From: Streptomyces sp. NBC_01445
Lineage (GTDB): Bacteria; Actinomycetota; Actinomycetes; Streptomycetales; Streptomycetaceae
Direction of reading: 5' to 3'
Assembly: GCF_035918235.1 (NCBI RefSeq)
Contig: NZ_CP109485.1
Span: forward strand, 620,001-684,000
DNA: 64,000 nucleotides
Shown: positions 1-9,413 of the stretch, one piece after another
Layout of the letters: every line of letters starts with the position of its first letter
Numbering within the stretch: the stretch's first letter is position 1
The notes under the pieces: generated by a model
Told to the model about the DNA's origin: nothing
Database searches by the model: none
The model's input: only the letters and a program-made list of their open reading frames with translations
Program-made: the position numbers and the translations under genes

Positions 1-326
1 AGAACGAGGACCGTTCCCGCGAGAAGAACGCGGGGAAGATCCTCAACTGCCTCAACTCCCAGAAGAATCAGCTGAAGTGGGGCGAGTCGGTCAATAACGT
101 ACCCACCCGGGCCGCCGCCGCGCGGGCCTACGCCGAACAGAACCCCAAGCTCGCCGCCTTCGCCGACCTGGTCACCACCGCCCGCTCCCGGACCGCCGAG
201 GTCGGCACCCGCTGGCCGGTGGTCGGAGACGCGCTCGCGGGCGCCTTCCAGTCGGTGCTGACCGGCAGGACCAGTCCCGAACAGGCCCTGCACCGCGCCC
301 AGCAACAGGCCTCCACGGGGAAGTGA
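1..326 (+). CDS. C-terminal end of an ABC-transporter sugar-binding protein (5' truncated by window)
   Basis: An open frame enters from the window edge (first full codon at base 3) and stops at 326, giving the last 107 residues of a protein. The tail is helical and alanine-rich, ending in a pattern (GTRWPVVGDALAGAFQSVLT, then EQALHRAQQQ) typical of the C-terminal lobe of family-1 extracellular sugar-binding proteins. A permease gene starts 10 bp later, which fits the usual order binding protein, permease, permease. The signal peptide and most of the ligand site lie outside the window, so the substrate cannot be read from this piece. The downstream GH1 and GH31 enzymes suggest an oligosaccharide ligand. 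Confidence 0.8.
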   Translation, partial: NEDRSREKNAGKILNCLNSQKNQLKWGESVNNVPTRAAAARAYAEQNPKLAAFADLVTTARSRTAEVGTRWPVVGDALAGAFQSVLTGRTSPEQALHRAQQQASTGK

Positions 327-336
327 GGAACCGGAC

Positions 337-1302
337 ATGAGCACCTTCGCCTCCACCGCCCCGGCCACCAAGACCTCCGGCTCCTCGGCCGCCCCCGCGA
401 GAGCCGGCTCCGGCACCCGCCGCCGCGGGCTGCTCCGGTGGCTCTTCGTCGCCCCCGCGCTCGCCTACATGGCCCTCTTCTTCGGTTACCCGCTCGTCCG
501 CAACATCGTGATGAGCTTCCAGCACTACACGCCCAAGACGTACTTCACCGGCGAGGCACCGTTCAACGGGCTCGACAACTGGCGGGCCGTCTTCAGCAAC
601 GAACTGTTCGCCGGCTCCCTGTGGCACACGGCGCTCTTCACGGCCGGCTCCCTGCTCGGCCAGTTCACCATCGGACTGGCCCTCGCCGTCTTCTTCTCCC
701 GCCGCTTCCGGCTCTCCGGCCTCGTCCGCGCGATCCTGCTGCTGCCCTGGCTGGTGCCCATGGTCGTGTCCGCCGTCGTCTGGCGGCGCATCCTCGACCA
801 GGACCACGGCATGCTCAACAGCGCCCTGCACGCCGTCGGCCTGACCGAGGGCGGCGTGCCATGGCTGAGCAGCCCCGGCGTGGCACTGCTGTCGGCGATC
901 ATGGTCAACATCTGGATCGGCATCCCCTTCAACATGGTGATCCTCTACGGCGGCCTCCAGGAGATCCCGCGCGAACTCTACGAGGCGTCGTCACTGGACG
1001 GGGCAAGCCCCTGGCGAACCTTCCGCAGCATCACCCTGCCGCTGCTCCGCCCGGTGGTCACCGTCGTCCTCGTTCTGGGCTTCATGTCCACGGTGAAGAT
1101 CCTCGACCTGATCCTCGCGCTGACCTCGGGCGGGCCCGCGGACTCCACACAGACCCTGGGCACAGTCACGTACCAACTGTCGTTCCTTCAGCTCGACTTC
1201 GGCCAGGGCGCCGTCGTGGGCAACGTTCTCATCCTCATCAGCGCGGTCTTCGCCGTGCTGTACCTGCGGGCCAACCGCGCCGACTTCGGAAAGGGGCAGT
1301 GA
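337..1302 (+). CDS. Carbohydrate ABC transporter permease, MalF/UgpA type
   Basis: The product has 321 residues, usual for this family. A basic, Ser/Pro/Ala-rich N-terminal tail of about 35 residues is followed by about six membrane segments, beginning at LLRWLFVAPALAYMALFF. The cytoplasmic EAA loop that contacts the ATPase is seen as LYEASSLDGASPWRTFRSIT near residue 215. The protein forms half of the inner-membrane channel of a sugar importer. The gene lies 10 bp after the binding-protein gene and 6 bp before the second permease. No ATPase gene is present; in Streptomyces such importers often share a MsiK-type ATPase encoded elsewhere (family knowledge, not seen here). Confidence 0.93.
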   Translation: MSTFASTAPATKTSGSSAAPARAGSGTRRRGLLRWLFVAPALAYMALFFGYPLVRNIVMSFQHYTPKTYFTGEAPFNGLDNWRAVFSNELFAGSLWHTALFTAGSLLGQFTIGLALAVFFSRRFRLSGLVRAILLLPWLVPMVVSAVVWRRILDQDHGMLNSALHAVGLTEGGVPWLSSPGVALLSAIMVNIWIGIPFNMVILYGGLQEIPRELYEASSLDGASPWRTFRSITLPLLRPVVTVVLVLGFMSTVKILDLILALTSGGPADSTQTLGTVTYQLSFLQLDFGQGAVVGNVLILISAVFAVLYLRANRADFGKGQ

Positions 1303-1308
1303 CCGACC

Positions 1309-2136
1309 GTGAACCCGAACTCGAACCGTCGCCGCCTGCGGGCCTCCTGGAACACCACCGCCGCGCTGCTGATCCTCGCCGTCCTGCTCTTCCCGGTCTA
1401 CTGGATGCTCAACACCGCGCTCCAGCCCGAGTCGAGCGTCGCCGCGACCGAGTGGTTCCCGGCCTCGCCCGGCCTGGAGAACTTCGACACGGCCTTCTCC
1501 AGTCAGGGCGGCTCGCTGCTGACCAGCTTCGTCGTCGCCCTCGGCGCCGTCGCCGTATGCCTCTCGCTCGCCGCGCCCGCCGCATACGGGCTCGCCCAGT
1601 TCGGGCTGCGCGGCGGCCAGGGCATCGTGTTCACCACACTGATCACGCAGATGGTGCCGGGCATCGTCATCGCCAACGCCCTCTACAGCGCGTACGCGGA
1701 GCTGGGCCTGGTCAACTCCTACCTGGGGCTGATCCTCGCCGACGCCTCGCTCGGCCTGCCGTTCGCGATCGTGCTGCTGCGGGCCTTCATGGTGTCCATA
1801 CCGAATGAGGTCGTCGAGGCGGCGATGGTCGACGGCGCCAACCGCTTCACCGCGTTCGTCCGCATCGTGCTGCCGATGAGCCGCAACGCCCTCATCACTG
1901 CCGGGCTGTTCACCTTCCTGTTCGCCTGGTCGGACTTCATGTTCGCGCTGACCCTCAACACCACCGACGACGTCAAGCCGATCACCCTGGGCATCTACCA
2001 GTTCGTCGGCGCGCATGTCAGCGACTGGGGCGCGGTCATGGCCACCGCGGTGCTGTCCGCGGTACCCGCGGCGATCCTCCTGGTCGTGGCCCAGAAGTAC
2101 ATCTCCGCCGGGATCACCGGCGGGTCCATCAAGTAA
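1309..2136 (+). CDS. Carbohydrate ABC transporter permease, MalG type
   Basis: The product has 275 residues and about six membrane helices. The EAA loop appears as EVVEAAMVDGANRFTAFVRI and the C-terminus ends in the typical short cytoplasmic tail (AGITGGSIK). The GTG start at 1309 lies 6 bp after the stop of the partner permease. The stop codon overlaps the next gene's ATG (TAATG at 2134-2138), so the transporter and the glycosidase that follows are translationally coupled. It should pair with the product of 337-1302. Confidence 0.93.
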   Translation: MNPNSNRRRLRASWNTTAALLILAVLLFPVYWMLNTALQPESSVAATEWFPASPGLENFDTAFSSQGGSLLTSFVVALGAVAVCLSLAAPAAYGLAQFGLRGGQGIVFTTLITQMVPGIVIANALYSAYAELGLVNSYLGLILADASLGLPFAIVLLRAFMVSIPNEVVEAAMVDGANRFTAFVRIVLPMSRNALITAGLFTFLFAWSDFMFALTLNTTDDVKPITLGIYQFVGAHVSDWGAVMATAVLSAVPAAILLVVAQKYISAGITGGSIK

Positions 2137-3599
2137 TGGCACCACACAGCGATAAGGGCTTCAGCCGCATGAGCACCCCCGCATTCCCGGAATTCCCCGA
2201 CGGCTTCTTCTTCGGCGCCGCCACGGCGAGCTACCAGATCGAGGGGGCGTACGGGGAGGGCGGCAGAGGCCCGTCCATCTGGGACACCTTCTGCCGCGAG
2301 CCCGGACGCGTGGCCGGCGGCGCCACCGGCGACATCGCCTGCGACCACTACCACCGCTACCGCGAGGACGTGGCTCTGCTGCGCGGCCTCGGCGTCGACA
2401 GCTACCGCTTCTCCGTCGCCTGGCCGCGCATCCAGCCCGACGGCACAGGACCGGCGAACGCGGCCGGACTGGACTTCTACGACCGGCTGGTCGACGAGTT
2501 GCTGACCTCCGGGATCTCCCCCGCCACCACCCTCTACCACTGGGACCTCCCCCAGGCTCTGGAAGACCGTGGCGGCTGGCGGGTACGGGATACAGCGGAG
2601 CGCTTCGCGGACTACGCCGGCCTTGTCGTGGAACGGCTCGGCGACCGGGTGGGCCGCTGGATCACCCTCAACGAGCCGTTCTGCAGCGCCTTCGTCGGCT
2701 ACGCCGCGGGCGCCCATGCCCCCGGCGCACGGGAGGGCCGTGGCGCGCTGGCCGCCGCCCACCACCTCCTCGTCGGCCACGGCCTCGCCGTCCGCGCCCT
2801 GCGCGAGGCCGGCGCCCAGGAGGTCGGGATCACGCTCAACCCGGACCGGCTGCTCGCCGCCACCCCCGGTTCGCCGGCCGACCTCGCCGCCGTGCGCCGG
2901 GCCGAGACCCTGCACAACGAGGTGTGGCTGGACCCGCTGTTCGCCGGGCGCTATCCGCAGCATGAAGCCGAGACCTGGGGCGAGCCGGCCAACGGCTCGA
3001 GCCGACTCGACACTTCGTACCGTCTCGACGGCGACCTCGAACTCGTCGCCGCCCCACTCGACTTCGTCGGCATCAACTACTACCGGCCGATCACCGTCGC
3101 CGACGCCCCGCACCGCGACCCGGACCCGGCGACCCGTACGGCCGTCGACATCCGGGTCACCGAGACCTGGCGCGACGACGTACGGCACACCACCATGGGC
3201 TGGCCGGTCGTCCCGCACACCTTCACGGACCTCCTGGTCGACCTGACCAAGCGCTACCCCGAGCTGCCCCCGCTGGTCATCACCGAGAACGGCTCGGCCG
3301 AGGCCGACACGGTCACGGACGACCGCCGGGTCCACGACACCGACCGGATCGAGTACCTCCGTAGTCACCTGGAAGCCCTCTCCGCCGCCATTCGCGCCGG
3401 CGTCGACGTGCGCGGCTACTACGTGTGGTCACTGCTCGACAACTTCGAGTGGGCCCGCGGCTACGGCCAGCGGTTCGGCATCGTCCGGGTCGACTACGAC
3501 ACCCAGGAGCGCATCCCCAAGGACAGCTACCGCTGGTTCCGGGACCTGATCGCCACCCACCGCGCGCGAACCACCACCGCTGACAAGGACCACCGATGA
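2136..3599 (+). CDS. GH1 family beta-glucosidase (beta-glycosidase)
   Basis: The product has 487 residues, or 476 if the internal ATG at 2169 is used. The second start fits better with the conserved beginning FPDGFFFGAATASYQIEGAY. Family-1 landmarks are present: the acid/base glutamate in TLNEPF (residue 180 of the long form) and the nucleophile glutamate in ITENGS (residue 384). There is no signal peptide, so the enzyme should act in the cytosol on sugars brought in by the upstream ABC permeases. The stop overlaps the next gene's ATG (ATGA at 3596-3599). In the context of an alpha-xylosidase it probably removes beta-linked glucose or galactose from imported xyloglucan-type oligosaccharides; the exact substrate is inferred. 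Confidence 0.93.
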   Translation: MAPHSDKGFSRMSTPAFPEFPDGFFFGAATASYQIEGAYGEGGRGPSIWDTFCREPGRVAGGATGDIACDHYHRYREDVALLRGLGVDSYRFSVAWPRIQPDGTGPANAAGLDFYDRLVDELLTSGISPATTLYHWDLPQALEDRGGWRVRDTAERFADYAGLVVERLGDRVGRWITLNEPFCSAFVGYAAGAHAPGAREGRGALAAAHHLLVGHGLAVRALREAGAQEVGITLNPDRLLAATPGSPADLAAVRRAETLHNEVWLDPLFAGRYPQHEAETWGEPANGSSRLDTSYRLDGDLELVAAPLDFVGINYYRPITVADAPHRDPDPATRTAVDIRVTETWRDDVRHTTMGWPVVPHTFTDLLVDLTKRYPELPPLVITENGSAEADTVTDDRRVHDTDRIEYLRSHLEALSAAIRAGVDVRGYYVWSLLDNFEWARGYGQRFGIVRVDYDTQERIPKDSYRWFRDLIATHRARTTTADKDHR

Positions 3600-5932
3600 A
3601 GTTCACCGACGGCTACTGGCTGATGCGCGAGGGCGTCCGGGCGTCGTACGCCACCGAGATCGCCGAGGCGCGCGTCGACGACGGCCGGCTCACCCTGTAC
3701 GCCCCGGTGCGGCGGGTGGAGAAGCGGGGCCACACCCTCAACAGCCCGCTCCTGACCGTCGAATGCTGGTCACCCGCCGAGGGCGTGATCGGCGCCCGCT
3801 CCACCCACCACGCGGGCGCCGCCGCACACGGCCCCGACTTCGCCCTGCGCACCGACCCCGACCACACCGCGAAGATCACCCGGGACGGGTCCCTGCTGGA
3901 GCTGACCAGCGGGGAGCTGTCCCTGCGGGTGGACACCGCCGCACCCTGGCGCCTGGAGTTCACCGCCGAGGGCCGCGTCCTCACCTCCGCCGGGTCCCGC
4001 GGCACCGGCTTCGCCCTCACCGGCGACAGCCGCCACCACTCGCTGGCACAACTGTCCTTGGGTGTCGGCGAATTGGTCTACGGGCTCGGCGAGCGCTTCA
4101 CCCCGTTCACCAGGAACGGCCAGAGTGTGGACATCTGGCAGGCCGACGGCGGTACCGCCAGCGAGCAGGCGTACAAGAACATCCCCTTTCATCTCACCAA
4201 CCGGGGCTACGGCGTCTTCGTCAACCACCCCGGCCACGTCTCGTACGAGATCGGGTCCGAGGCAGTGGGGCAGGTGCAGTTCAGCGTCGAGGACCAGTCG
4301 CTGGAGTACTACGTCATCCACGGCCCGACGCCCAAGGACATCCTGGACCGCTACACCGCCCTCACCGGCCGCCCGGCGCTGCCGCCCGCCTGGTCGTTCG
4401 GGCTGTGGCTGTCCACCTCTTTCACCACCTCCTACGACGAGGAGACGGTCAACCGGTTCGTCCGCGGCATGTCGGAGCGCGGCATCCCGCTCGGCGTCTT
4501 CCACTTCGACTGCTTCTGGATGCGCGAGTACCAGTGGTGCGACTTCACGTGGGACCCCGACGTCTTCCCGGACCCGGAGGGCATGCTGCGCCGCCTCAAG
4601 GACGAGCAGGGGCTGCGCGTCTCGGTGTGGATCAACCCGTACATCGGCCAGAAGTCCCCGCTCTTCACCGAAGCCATGCGCCATGGCTACCTGGTGCGCA
4701 GGGCCAACGGTGATGTGTGGCAGTGGGACCTGTGGCAGGCGGGCATGGCGCTGGTCGACTTCACCAACCCTCAGGCGCGGGAGTGGTACGCGGGCAAGTT
4801 GCGCGGTCTTGTCGCACAGGGCGTGGACTGCTTCAAGACCGACTTCGGCGAGCGCATTCCGACGGACGTGGTGTGGCACGACGGTTCCGACCCGGAGCGC
4901 ATGCACAACTACTACACGCAGCTCTACAACGAAACCGTCTTCGAAGTGCTGAGCGAGGAGCGGGGCACCGACGAGGCTGTGCTCTTCGCTCGGTCGGCGA
5001 CCGCGGGCGGGCAGCAGTTCCCGGTCCACTGGGGCGGCGACTGCGAGTCCCACTTCGGGGCGATGGCCGAGTCGCTGCGCGGCGGCCTTTCCCTCGGCCT
5101 GTCCGGCTTCGGCTTCTGGAGCCACGACATCGGCGGCTTCGAGGGCACGCCGACGCCCGAAGTCTTCAAGCGGTGGGTGCAGTTCGGCCTGCTGTCCTCG
5201 CACAGCAGGCTGCACGGCAGCAGGTCGTACCGCGTGCCGTGGGACTTCGACGAGGAGGCCGTGACGGTCACCCGCGACTTCACGCGCCTCAAGCACCGCC
5301 TCATGCCGTATCTTTTCCGCGCGGCCCAGCAGGCGCGGGAGCGGGGCACACCGGTGATGCGCGCCATGCTGCTCGAGTTCCCCGAGGACCCGGCGTGCCA
5401 CGCCCTCGACCGGCAGTACATGCTCGGCGAGGACCTGCTCGTCGCCCCGGTGTTCTCGGCGGAGGGGACTGTCGAGTACTACGTGCCTGACGGGACGTGG
5501 ACTCATCTGCTGTCGGGCGAGCGGGTCCGGGGGCCGGGCTGGCGACGCGAGCGGTACGGGTTCGACAGCCTGCCGTTGCTGGCTCGCCCCGGCTCGGTGA
5601 TCCCGTTCGGGGAGAGCGATGACAGCGCAGTGTACGACTGGGCCCACGGGGTGACACTGCGCGTCCATGCTCCGGCGGACGGCACGATGACGGTCACTCG
5701 GATCCCTGCCGCGGATGGCTCCACGGCAGCCACCTTCCGAACGCGGCGGGAGGGCGACGTCATCACGGTCGAGACCGAGGGCGAGGGCGCCCAAGTGCCG
5801 TGGCGGGTCCTGCTCGTCGGCATCGAAGCCGCCGGCGAGCGCTCCGAGCAGACCACCCTCGGCACACTGCTCACGGCCGCGCCCGGCGTCACGACGGTCT
5901 CGGCGCTTCTCTTGGAGACGGACTCGGCGTAG
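3596..5932 (+). CDS. yicI: GH31 alpha-xylosidase, YicI type
   Basis: The product has 778 residues, close to E. coli YicI (about 772). The nucleophile aspartate lies in KTDFGERIPTDV at residue 416 and the acid/base aspartate in HWGGDCESHFG at residue 482, the same numbers as the catalytic pair reported for E. coli YicI. A beta-sandwich domain comes first, then the TIM barrel from about residue 270, then C-terminal beta domains. No signal sequence is seen. The enzyme should release alpha-linked xylose from short xylosides such as isoprimeverose. Its ATGA overlap with the GH1 gene and the ABC permeases upstream support one xylo-oligosaccharide operon. No xylose isomerase lies beside it. Confidence 0.93.
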   Translation: MKFTDGYWLMREGVRASYATEIAEARVDDGRLTLYAPVRRVEKRGHTLNSPLLTVECWSPAEGVIGARSTHHAGAAAHGPDFALRTDPDHTAKITRDGSLLELTSGELSLRVDTAAPWRLEFTAEGRVLTSAGSRGTGFALTGDSRHHSLAQLSLGVGELVYGLGERFTPFTRNGQSVDIWQADGGTASEQAYKNIPFHLTNRGYGVFVNHPGHVSYEIGSEAVGQVQFSVEDQSLEYYVIHGPTPKDILDRYTALTGRPALPPAWSFGLWLSTSFTTSYDEETVNRFVRGMSERGIPLGVFHFDCFWMREYQWCDFTWDPDVFPDPEGMLRRLKDEQGLRVSVWINPYIGQKSPLFTEAMRHGYLVRRANGDVWQWDLWQAGMALVDFTNPQAREWYAGKLRGLVAQGVDCFKTDFGERIPTDVVWHDGSDPERMHNYYTQLYNETVFEVLSEERGTDEAVLFARSATAGGQQFPVHWGGDCESHFGAMAESLRGGLSLGLSGFGFWSHDIGGFEGTPTPEVFKRWVQFGLLSSHSRLHGSRSYRVPWDFDEEAVTVTRDFTRLKHRLMPYLFRAAQQARERGTPVMRAMLLEFPEDPACHALDRQYMLGEDLLVAPVFSAEGTVEYYVPDGTWTHLLSGERVRGPGWRRERYGFDSLPLLARPGSVIPFGESDDSAVYDWAHGVTLRVHAPADGTMTVTRIPAADGSTAATFRTRREGDVITVETEGEGAQVPWRVLLVGIEAAGERSEQTTLGTLLTAAPGVTTVSALLLETDSA

Positions 5933-5962
5933 CGACCTGCAGGGGAGCGGCTGGAGGGGCGG

Positions 5963-6694
5963 TCACTCCCCCTCTGGCCGCCAGTCGAGGAGTTTGACCT
6001 TGCCGACGCTGTCGACGTGGGTGTGCATGGCCCGGGCCGCGTCTTCGGGTGAGCCGGCGCGCACGGCGTCAGCGACGAGTTGATGCTGTTCGAGTGACTG
6101 GGCAGGGCGGCCGGGCTGGCGCAGTGACTCGTTGCGGCTCTCCGCGATCGGCTGGGCTATCTCCGCCATGAACTCGGCGAGAAGCGGGCTGTGCGCCGCC
6201 GCGGTGACGGCGGCGTGGAAGCGCTGGTCCTCGGCGACGCACAGCTCCCCGCGCCGGACGGCGCCGGCCATGGCCTCGAGTGCGGCGTCGATCTCCTTCA
6301 GGTCCTCGTCCGTGCGGCGTTCGGCTGCGAGGGCTGCGATTTTGGTCTCCAGCGCGTCCCGGGCGTCCAGGACATCGGGGAGCCGACGGCGCCGTTCCAC
6401 CATGGCTTGAAGTGGTTCGGCGTCAAGGCGGTCGCGGAGCAGGAAGGTGCCGCCACCGTGGCGCACTTCGACGAGGCCCTGCACTTCCAGGGCCACGATG
6501 GCCTGCCGCACCGAGGTCCGGCTCACCGCGAGGCGTGCGGCCAGGTCGCGTTCAGGGGGCAGCCGGTCGCCCGCCTGGAGACCTTCCAGGTGTACGTATT
6601 CGCGGAGCCGCTCGACGACTTGCTCGTACAGACGAGGCCGGGGAACCGGACGCAGTGACTCGGACAACGGACTACCCGTCCCTTCCCCCAACAC
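5963..6694 (-). CDS. FadR/GntR-family transcriptional regulator with FCD domain
   Basis: The product has 243 residues. The N-terminal winged helix-turn-helix spans about residues 20-85 (RLYEQVVERLREYVH, then RLPPERDLAARLAVSRTSVR). The C-terminal helical FCD ligand domain includes the metal-binding-like stretch EDQRFHAAVTAAAHSPLL. The longest form starts with GTG at 6694. A TTG at 6667 is preceded by a better ribosome-binding stretch (GGAAGGGACGG) and may be the true start. The gene converges on the GH31 gene and diverges from the MFS gene at 6882. Control of that carrier is the simplest guess; FCD regulators usually respond to organic acids or sugars acids. Confidence 0.9.
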   Translation of the reverse strand: MLGEGTGSPLSESLRPVPRPRLYEQVVERLREYVHLEGLQAGDRLPPERDLAARLAVSRTSVRQAIVALEVQGLVEVRHGGGTFLLRDRLDAEPLQAMVERRRRLPDVLDARDALETKIAALAAERRTDEDLKEIDAALEAMAGAVRRGELCVAEDQRFHAAVTAAAHSPLLAEFMAEIAQPIAESRNESLRQPGRPAQSLEQHQLVADAVRAGSPEDAARAMHTHVDSVGKVKLLDWRPEGE

Positions 6695-6712
6695 TCTTGG
6701 TGCCGCTCACCC

Positions 6713-6741
6713 TTGACAGCACATCAGACCCTGTCGACACT
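6713..6741 (+). promoter_or_regulatory. Possible promoter of the MFS carrier gene
   Basis: TTGACA at 6713-6718 matches the -35 consensus exactly. A weak -10 candidate, GACACT, lies 17 bp later at 6736-6741. The site sits in the divergent region between the FadR-type regulator and the MFS gene. Only the -35 match is convincing. Confidence 0.35.
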
Positions 6742-6881
6742 CTAGCGCAGGCCTAGAGGCCCAGTGGTCCATCCAATTTGACTTCCGAGAGGCACGCCGA
6801 CGCCTGGCCTCGAGCAATTCCCCACTCCGCTCTGTCGGCATCCCCCCATGTCGTCACCTCCTGAGCCGAATCGAGGTACCC

Positions 6882-8192
6882 GTGACGATCAATGAGCAGT
6901 CCACCGCAAGCACCGGCACCCCCACCCCCACACGGCTGACCGGTCCCCAACGGCACGCGTTCTGGGGCTCGTTCGGCGGTTGGGCCATGGACGGCTTCAG
7001 CTGGACCATCCCCGGCCTCGTGCTGGCCCCGGCCCTGACCGCACTGCTCCCCGCCAGCGGCATCCCCGTCACACCCGACAACATCGGCTGGCACGGACAG
7101 GTCAGCGCCGCCGTGTTCCTGCTCGGCTGGGGATGCGCCTTCATCTGGGGGCCCATCGCCGACCGCTTCGGCCGCAAGCCCGCCATGATGGCCTCCATCC
7201 TCATGTACGGGGTCTTCACCGCCCTGGCCGGCACCGCCACCCACCTGTGGGAATGGAATACGTATCGCTTTCTGGCAGCCGTCGGTGTCGGCGGCGAATG
7301 GGCCATGGCCGGCACGCTGCTCTCCGAAGTGATCCCCGAGCGGGTGCGCGCGCGATTCGGCGGTCTGATGCACTCCGCCGCCTACTTCGGCGTCCTCGCC
7401 ATCTCCGTCATCTATCTGCTCGCCGGACCTGAACTCGGCTGGCGGGGAATGTTCTTCGTGGGCGGCCTCCCCGCCCTGGCCGTCTTCCTCATACGGCGCA
7501 CCACTCCCGAGCCGGAGCGCTGGCAGGAGGACACGTCCAGCCAGCAGGCGCGGTCCTTCTGGCAGCCCGTCGTCGAGGTTCTCTCCCGGCCCTACCGTGC
7601 CCGTACCGTGGGCAACCTGCTGCTCCTTGTGGTGTGTGTCATCGGGCTGTGGGCGGGCTCGACCTACGTACCCACAGCCATGACCGGTCTGTCGGAGGAG
7701 GCCGGTTACAGCCATGCGGCCACCGTGCGCCTGGCCAGCCTCTCGTCCATGACGGTGGCCGCCTTCACGATCCTGGGCTGCTTTGCAGTGCCGCGCATCG
7801 CGGCGCGCATGGGGCGGCGCGGCGCACTCGCCTCACTCTTCGCGCTGGTGATCGTCGGAATCGTGGGCGCCTACGGTTGGGCCTATCCCCACCACTCGAT
7901 CGCCCTGCTCTTCGCCTTCCTGCCGGTACTCGGCCTGGGCGGCGCCAGCTTCGCGGTCTTCACCATCTGGCTGCCGGAGCAGTACCCGACGCGGATGAGG
8001 GCGACCGCTTTCGCCTTCACGACCACCTTCTCCCGATGGGTCGCCGCGGGCGGCACCTTCCTCATCGGCTACGGCATCCACGCCACCGGCTCGCTCACCC
8101 TCCCCCTCACCCTGACCGCGGCCGTCTTCGTCATCGGCATGCTCCTGGTACGCCTCGCCCCGGAGACCCGCAGCACGGCGCTTCCCTCCTGA
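6882..8192 (+). CDS. MFS transporter
   Basis: The product has 436 residues with 12 predicted membrane helices. The MFS loop-2/3 signature is seen as GPIADRFGRKPAMM near residue 90 and a second copy-like element as PRIAARMGRRGAL in the C-terminal half. It starts with GTG at 6882. It is divergent from the FadR-type regulator and converges on a Rieske oxygenase gene. The general layout (WGCAFIWGPIADRFGR, then GVGGEWAMAGTLLSE) resembles proton symporters for carboxylates and aromatic acids, but the substrate is not readable from sequence. Confidence 0.88.
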   Translation: MTINEQSTASTGTPTPTRLTGPQRHAFWGSFGGWAMDGFSWTIPGLVLAPALTALLPASGIPVTPDNIGWHGQVSAAVFLLGWGCAFIWGPIADRFGRKPAMMASILMYGVFTALAGTATHLWEWNTYRFLAAVGVGGEWAMAGTLLSEVIPERVRARFGGLMHSAAYFGVLAISVIYLLAGPELGWRGMFFVGGLPALAVFLIRRTTPEPERWQEDTSSQQARSFWQPVVEVLSRPYRARTVGNLLLLVVCVIGLWAGSTYVPTAMTGLSEEAGYSHAATVRLASLSSMTVAAFTILGCFAVPRIAARMGRRGALASLFALVIVGIVGAYGWAYPHHSIALLFAFLPVLGLGGASFAVFTIWLPEQYPTRMRATAFAFTTTFSRWVAAGGTFLIGYGIHATGSLTLPLTLTAAVFVIGMLLVRLAPETRSTALPS

Positions 8193-8220
8193 CCGCCGAC
8201 ACCCTTCCCGTGCCGGTCAG
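8189..8220. terminator. Hairpin between convergent MFS and Rieske genes
   Basis: CTGACCG at 8189-8195 pairs with CGGTCAG at 8214-8220. The arms contain the stop codons of both converging genes. The loop is 18 nt and there is no T-tract, so this is a modest candidate for a bidirectional terminator. Confidence 0.4.
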
Positions 8221-9413
8221 TTCGTGGGCCCGGGATCCTTCTCGTGGTCGTCGACATCCGGCGGAGCACCCTGCTGCCCGCCCTCGCCGACGGACTCGGC
8301 GTCGAGCGGTACGCCGTTCGTCCGCAGCATGTGTCTCACGTCCAGGATCAGTGGGAACACTTCATGGTTCTGGTCCTCGCCCTGTTCGTCCCAGGCTCGC
8401 TGCTCGGCCTCGACCGCCATCCGGTCCTGGGCGAACACCCGTTCAGTGAAGCGGCGGATCAGCGGCCATGCCAGACGGAGCACCCCGGGGACCGGCGGCT
8501 TCGCGATCATCAGCAGGCCGTAGGCGTGGTTGATGCGCTGTTCGGCGTCCTCCGGCACGTAGGCCGCCCAGAGGGAGAACGACGGGAGTTCGGCGCCGTC
8601 GGGGACGGCTTGCAGGGTTTGGTACGGGTACTGGGTGCGGATGGTGATCTCGTCGGGTGTCTGCTGTCCACCGAGCCCCTCGGCGGACAGCAGTCCGGCG
8701 CCGCGGTCCTTCTTGCCCCCGGCGGGGACGAAGAGGTAGCGGGCCTCGACGAACTGCGGGCCGGTCTCGTACCCCTGCAGCTCGGGCTGAATTCTGCCCA
8801 GCACGCTGCGGTGCAGGAACTGGTGGTTCATGTCGAGCAAGTTCTCGTGCATGAACGAGTAGTGGCAGCGCACGGTGCGCGAGAAGGTCATGGTCCGGTG
8901 CGTGGCCGCGCCGAACTCCGGCAGCACCGGGAACGGCGCCGCCTCGGCCTTCTCGGGGTCGCCGGGGAAGACGAACACCAGGCCGAACGCCTCGCGGACC
9001 GGATACGACCGCACTCCGCGCGGCGGCCGCTCGCACCCCTTGGGCAGGTACGGGATCTGCGAGATGCGGCCGTTTCCGCGGTAGGACCAGGCGTGGTAGC
9101 AGCAGCGCAGGGCGTCCCCCTCGACGACTCCGAGGCTCAGTGGCACCTGGCGGTGCGCGCACCGGTCCTCCAAGGCGTAGACGCTTCCGCTCCGGCCGCG
9201 GTAGAGCGCGATCCGTTGTCCGGCGAAGACGGCGGCGAAGGTGCGCTCCCTGCGCACAGCCCGCGACCGGGCCACGGGATACCAGTAATCCGGGTCGATC
9301 CCGATGCGCCGCAGGTCGGCGACGGCCTCTCCGCGTTCGGCCACCGGACGTCGGGGGAAGCCCGCCGGTCCGTCGGCGCTGTACCCGTCCGTTCGGGGAA
9401 GGGCCTCGGTCAT
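8217..9413 (-). CDS. Rieske [2Fe-2S] non-haem iron oxygenase, alpha subunit
   Basis: The product has 398 residues. The Rieske cluster ligands are C85-x-H87 (CAHRQVPLS) and C104-x2-H107 (CCYHAW). The mononuclear iron site follows the family pattern D/E-x3-D-x2-H-x3/4-H, seen as ENLLDMNHQFLH. The ATG at 9413 is chosen because AAGGGAG lies 7 bp upstream; an open extension to 9455 lacks support. No dedicated ferredoxin or reductase gene is adjacent, so electrons must come from elsewhere. It is a monooxygenase or dioxygenase of the phenoxybenzoate/vanillate-demethylase type (inference). Its target is unknown; the convergent MFS gene may import it. Confidence 0.9.
   Translation of the reverse strand: MTEALPRTDGYSADGPAGFPRRPVAERGEAVADLRRIGIDPDYWYPVARSRAVRRERTFAAVFAGQRIALYRGRSGSVYALEDRCAHRQVPLSLGVVEGDALRCCYHAWSYRGNGRISQIPYLPKGCERPPRGVRSYPVREAFGLVFVFPGDPEKAEAAPFPVLPEFGAATHRTMTFSRTVRCHYSFMHENLLDMNHQFLHRSVLGRIQPELQGYETGPQFVEARYLFVPAGGKKDRGAGLLSAEGLGGQQTPDEITIRTQYPYQTLQAVPDGAELPSFSLWAAYVPEDAEQRINHAYGLLMIAKPPVPGVLRLAWPLIRRFTERVFAQDRMAVEAEQRAWDEQGEDQNHEVFPLILDVRHMLRTNGVPLDAESVGEGGQQGAPPDVDDHEKDPGPTN

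Noticed and set aside
3770..5794. Long antisense open frame opposite the GH31 gene
   Set aside because: It has no recognisable domain and the plus-strand frame carries both catalytic aspartates of the YicI family.
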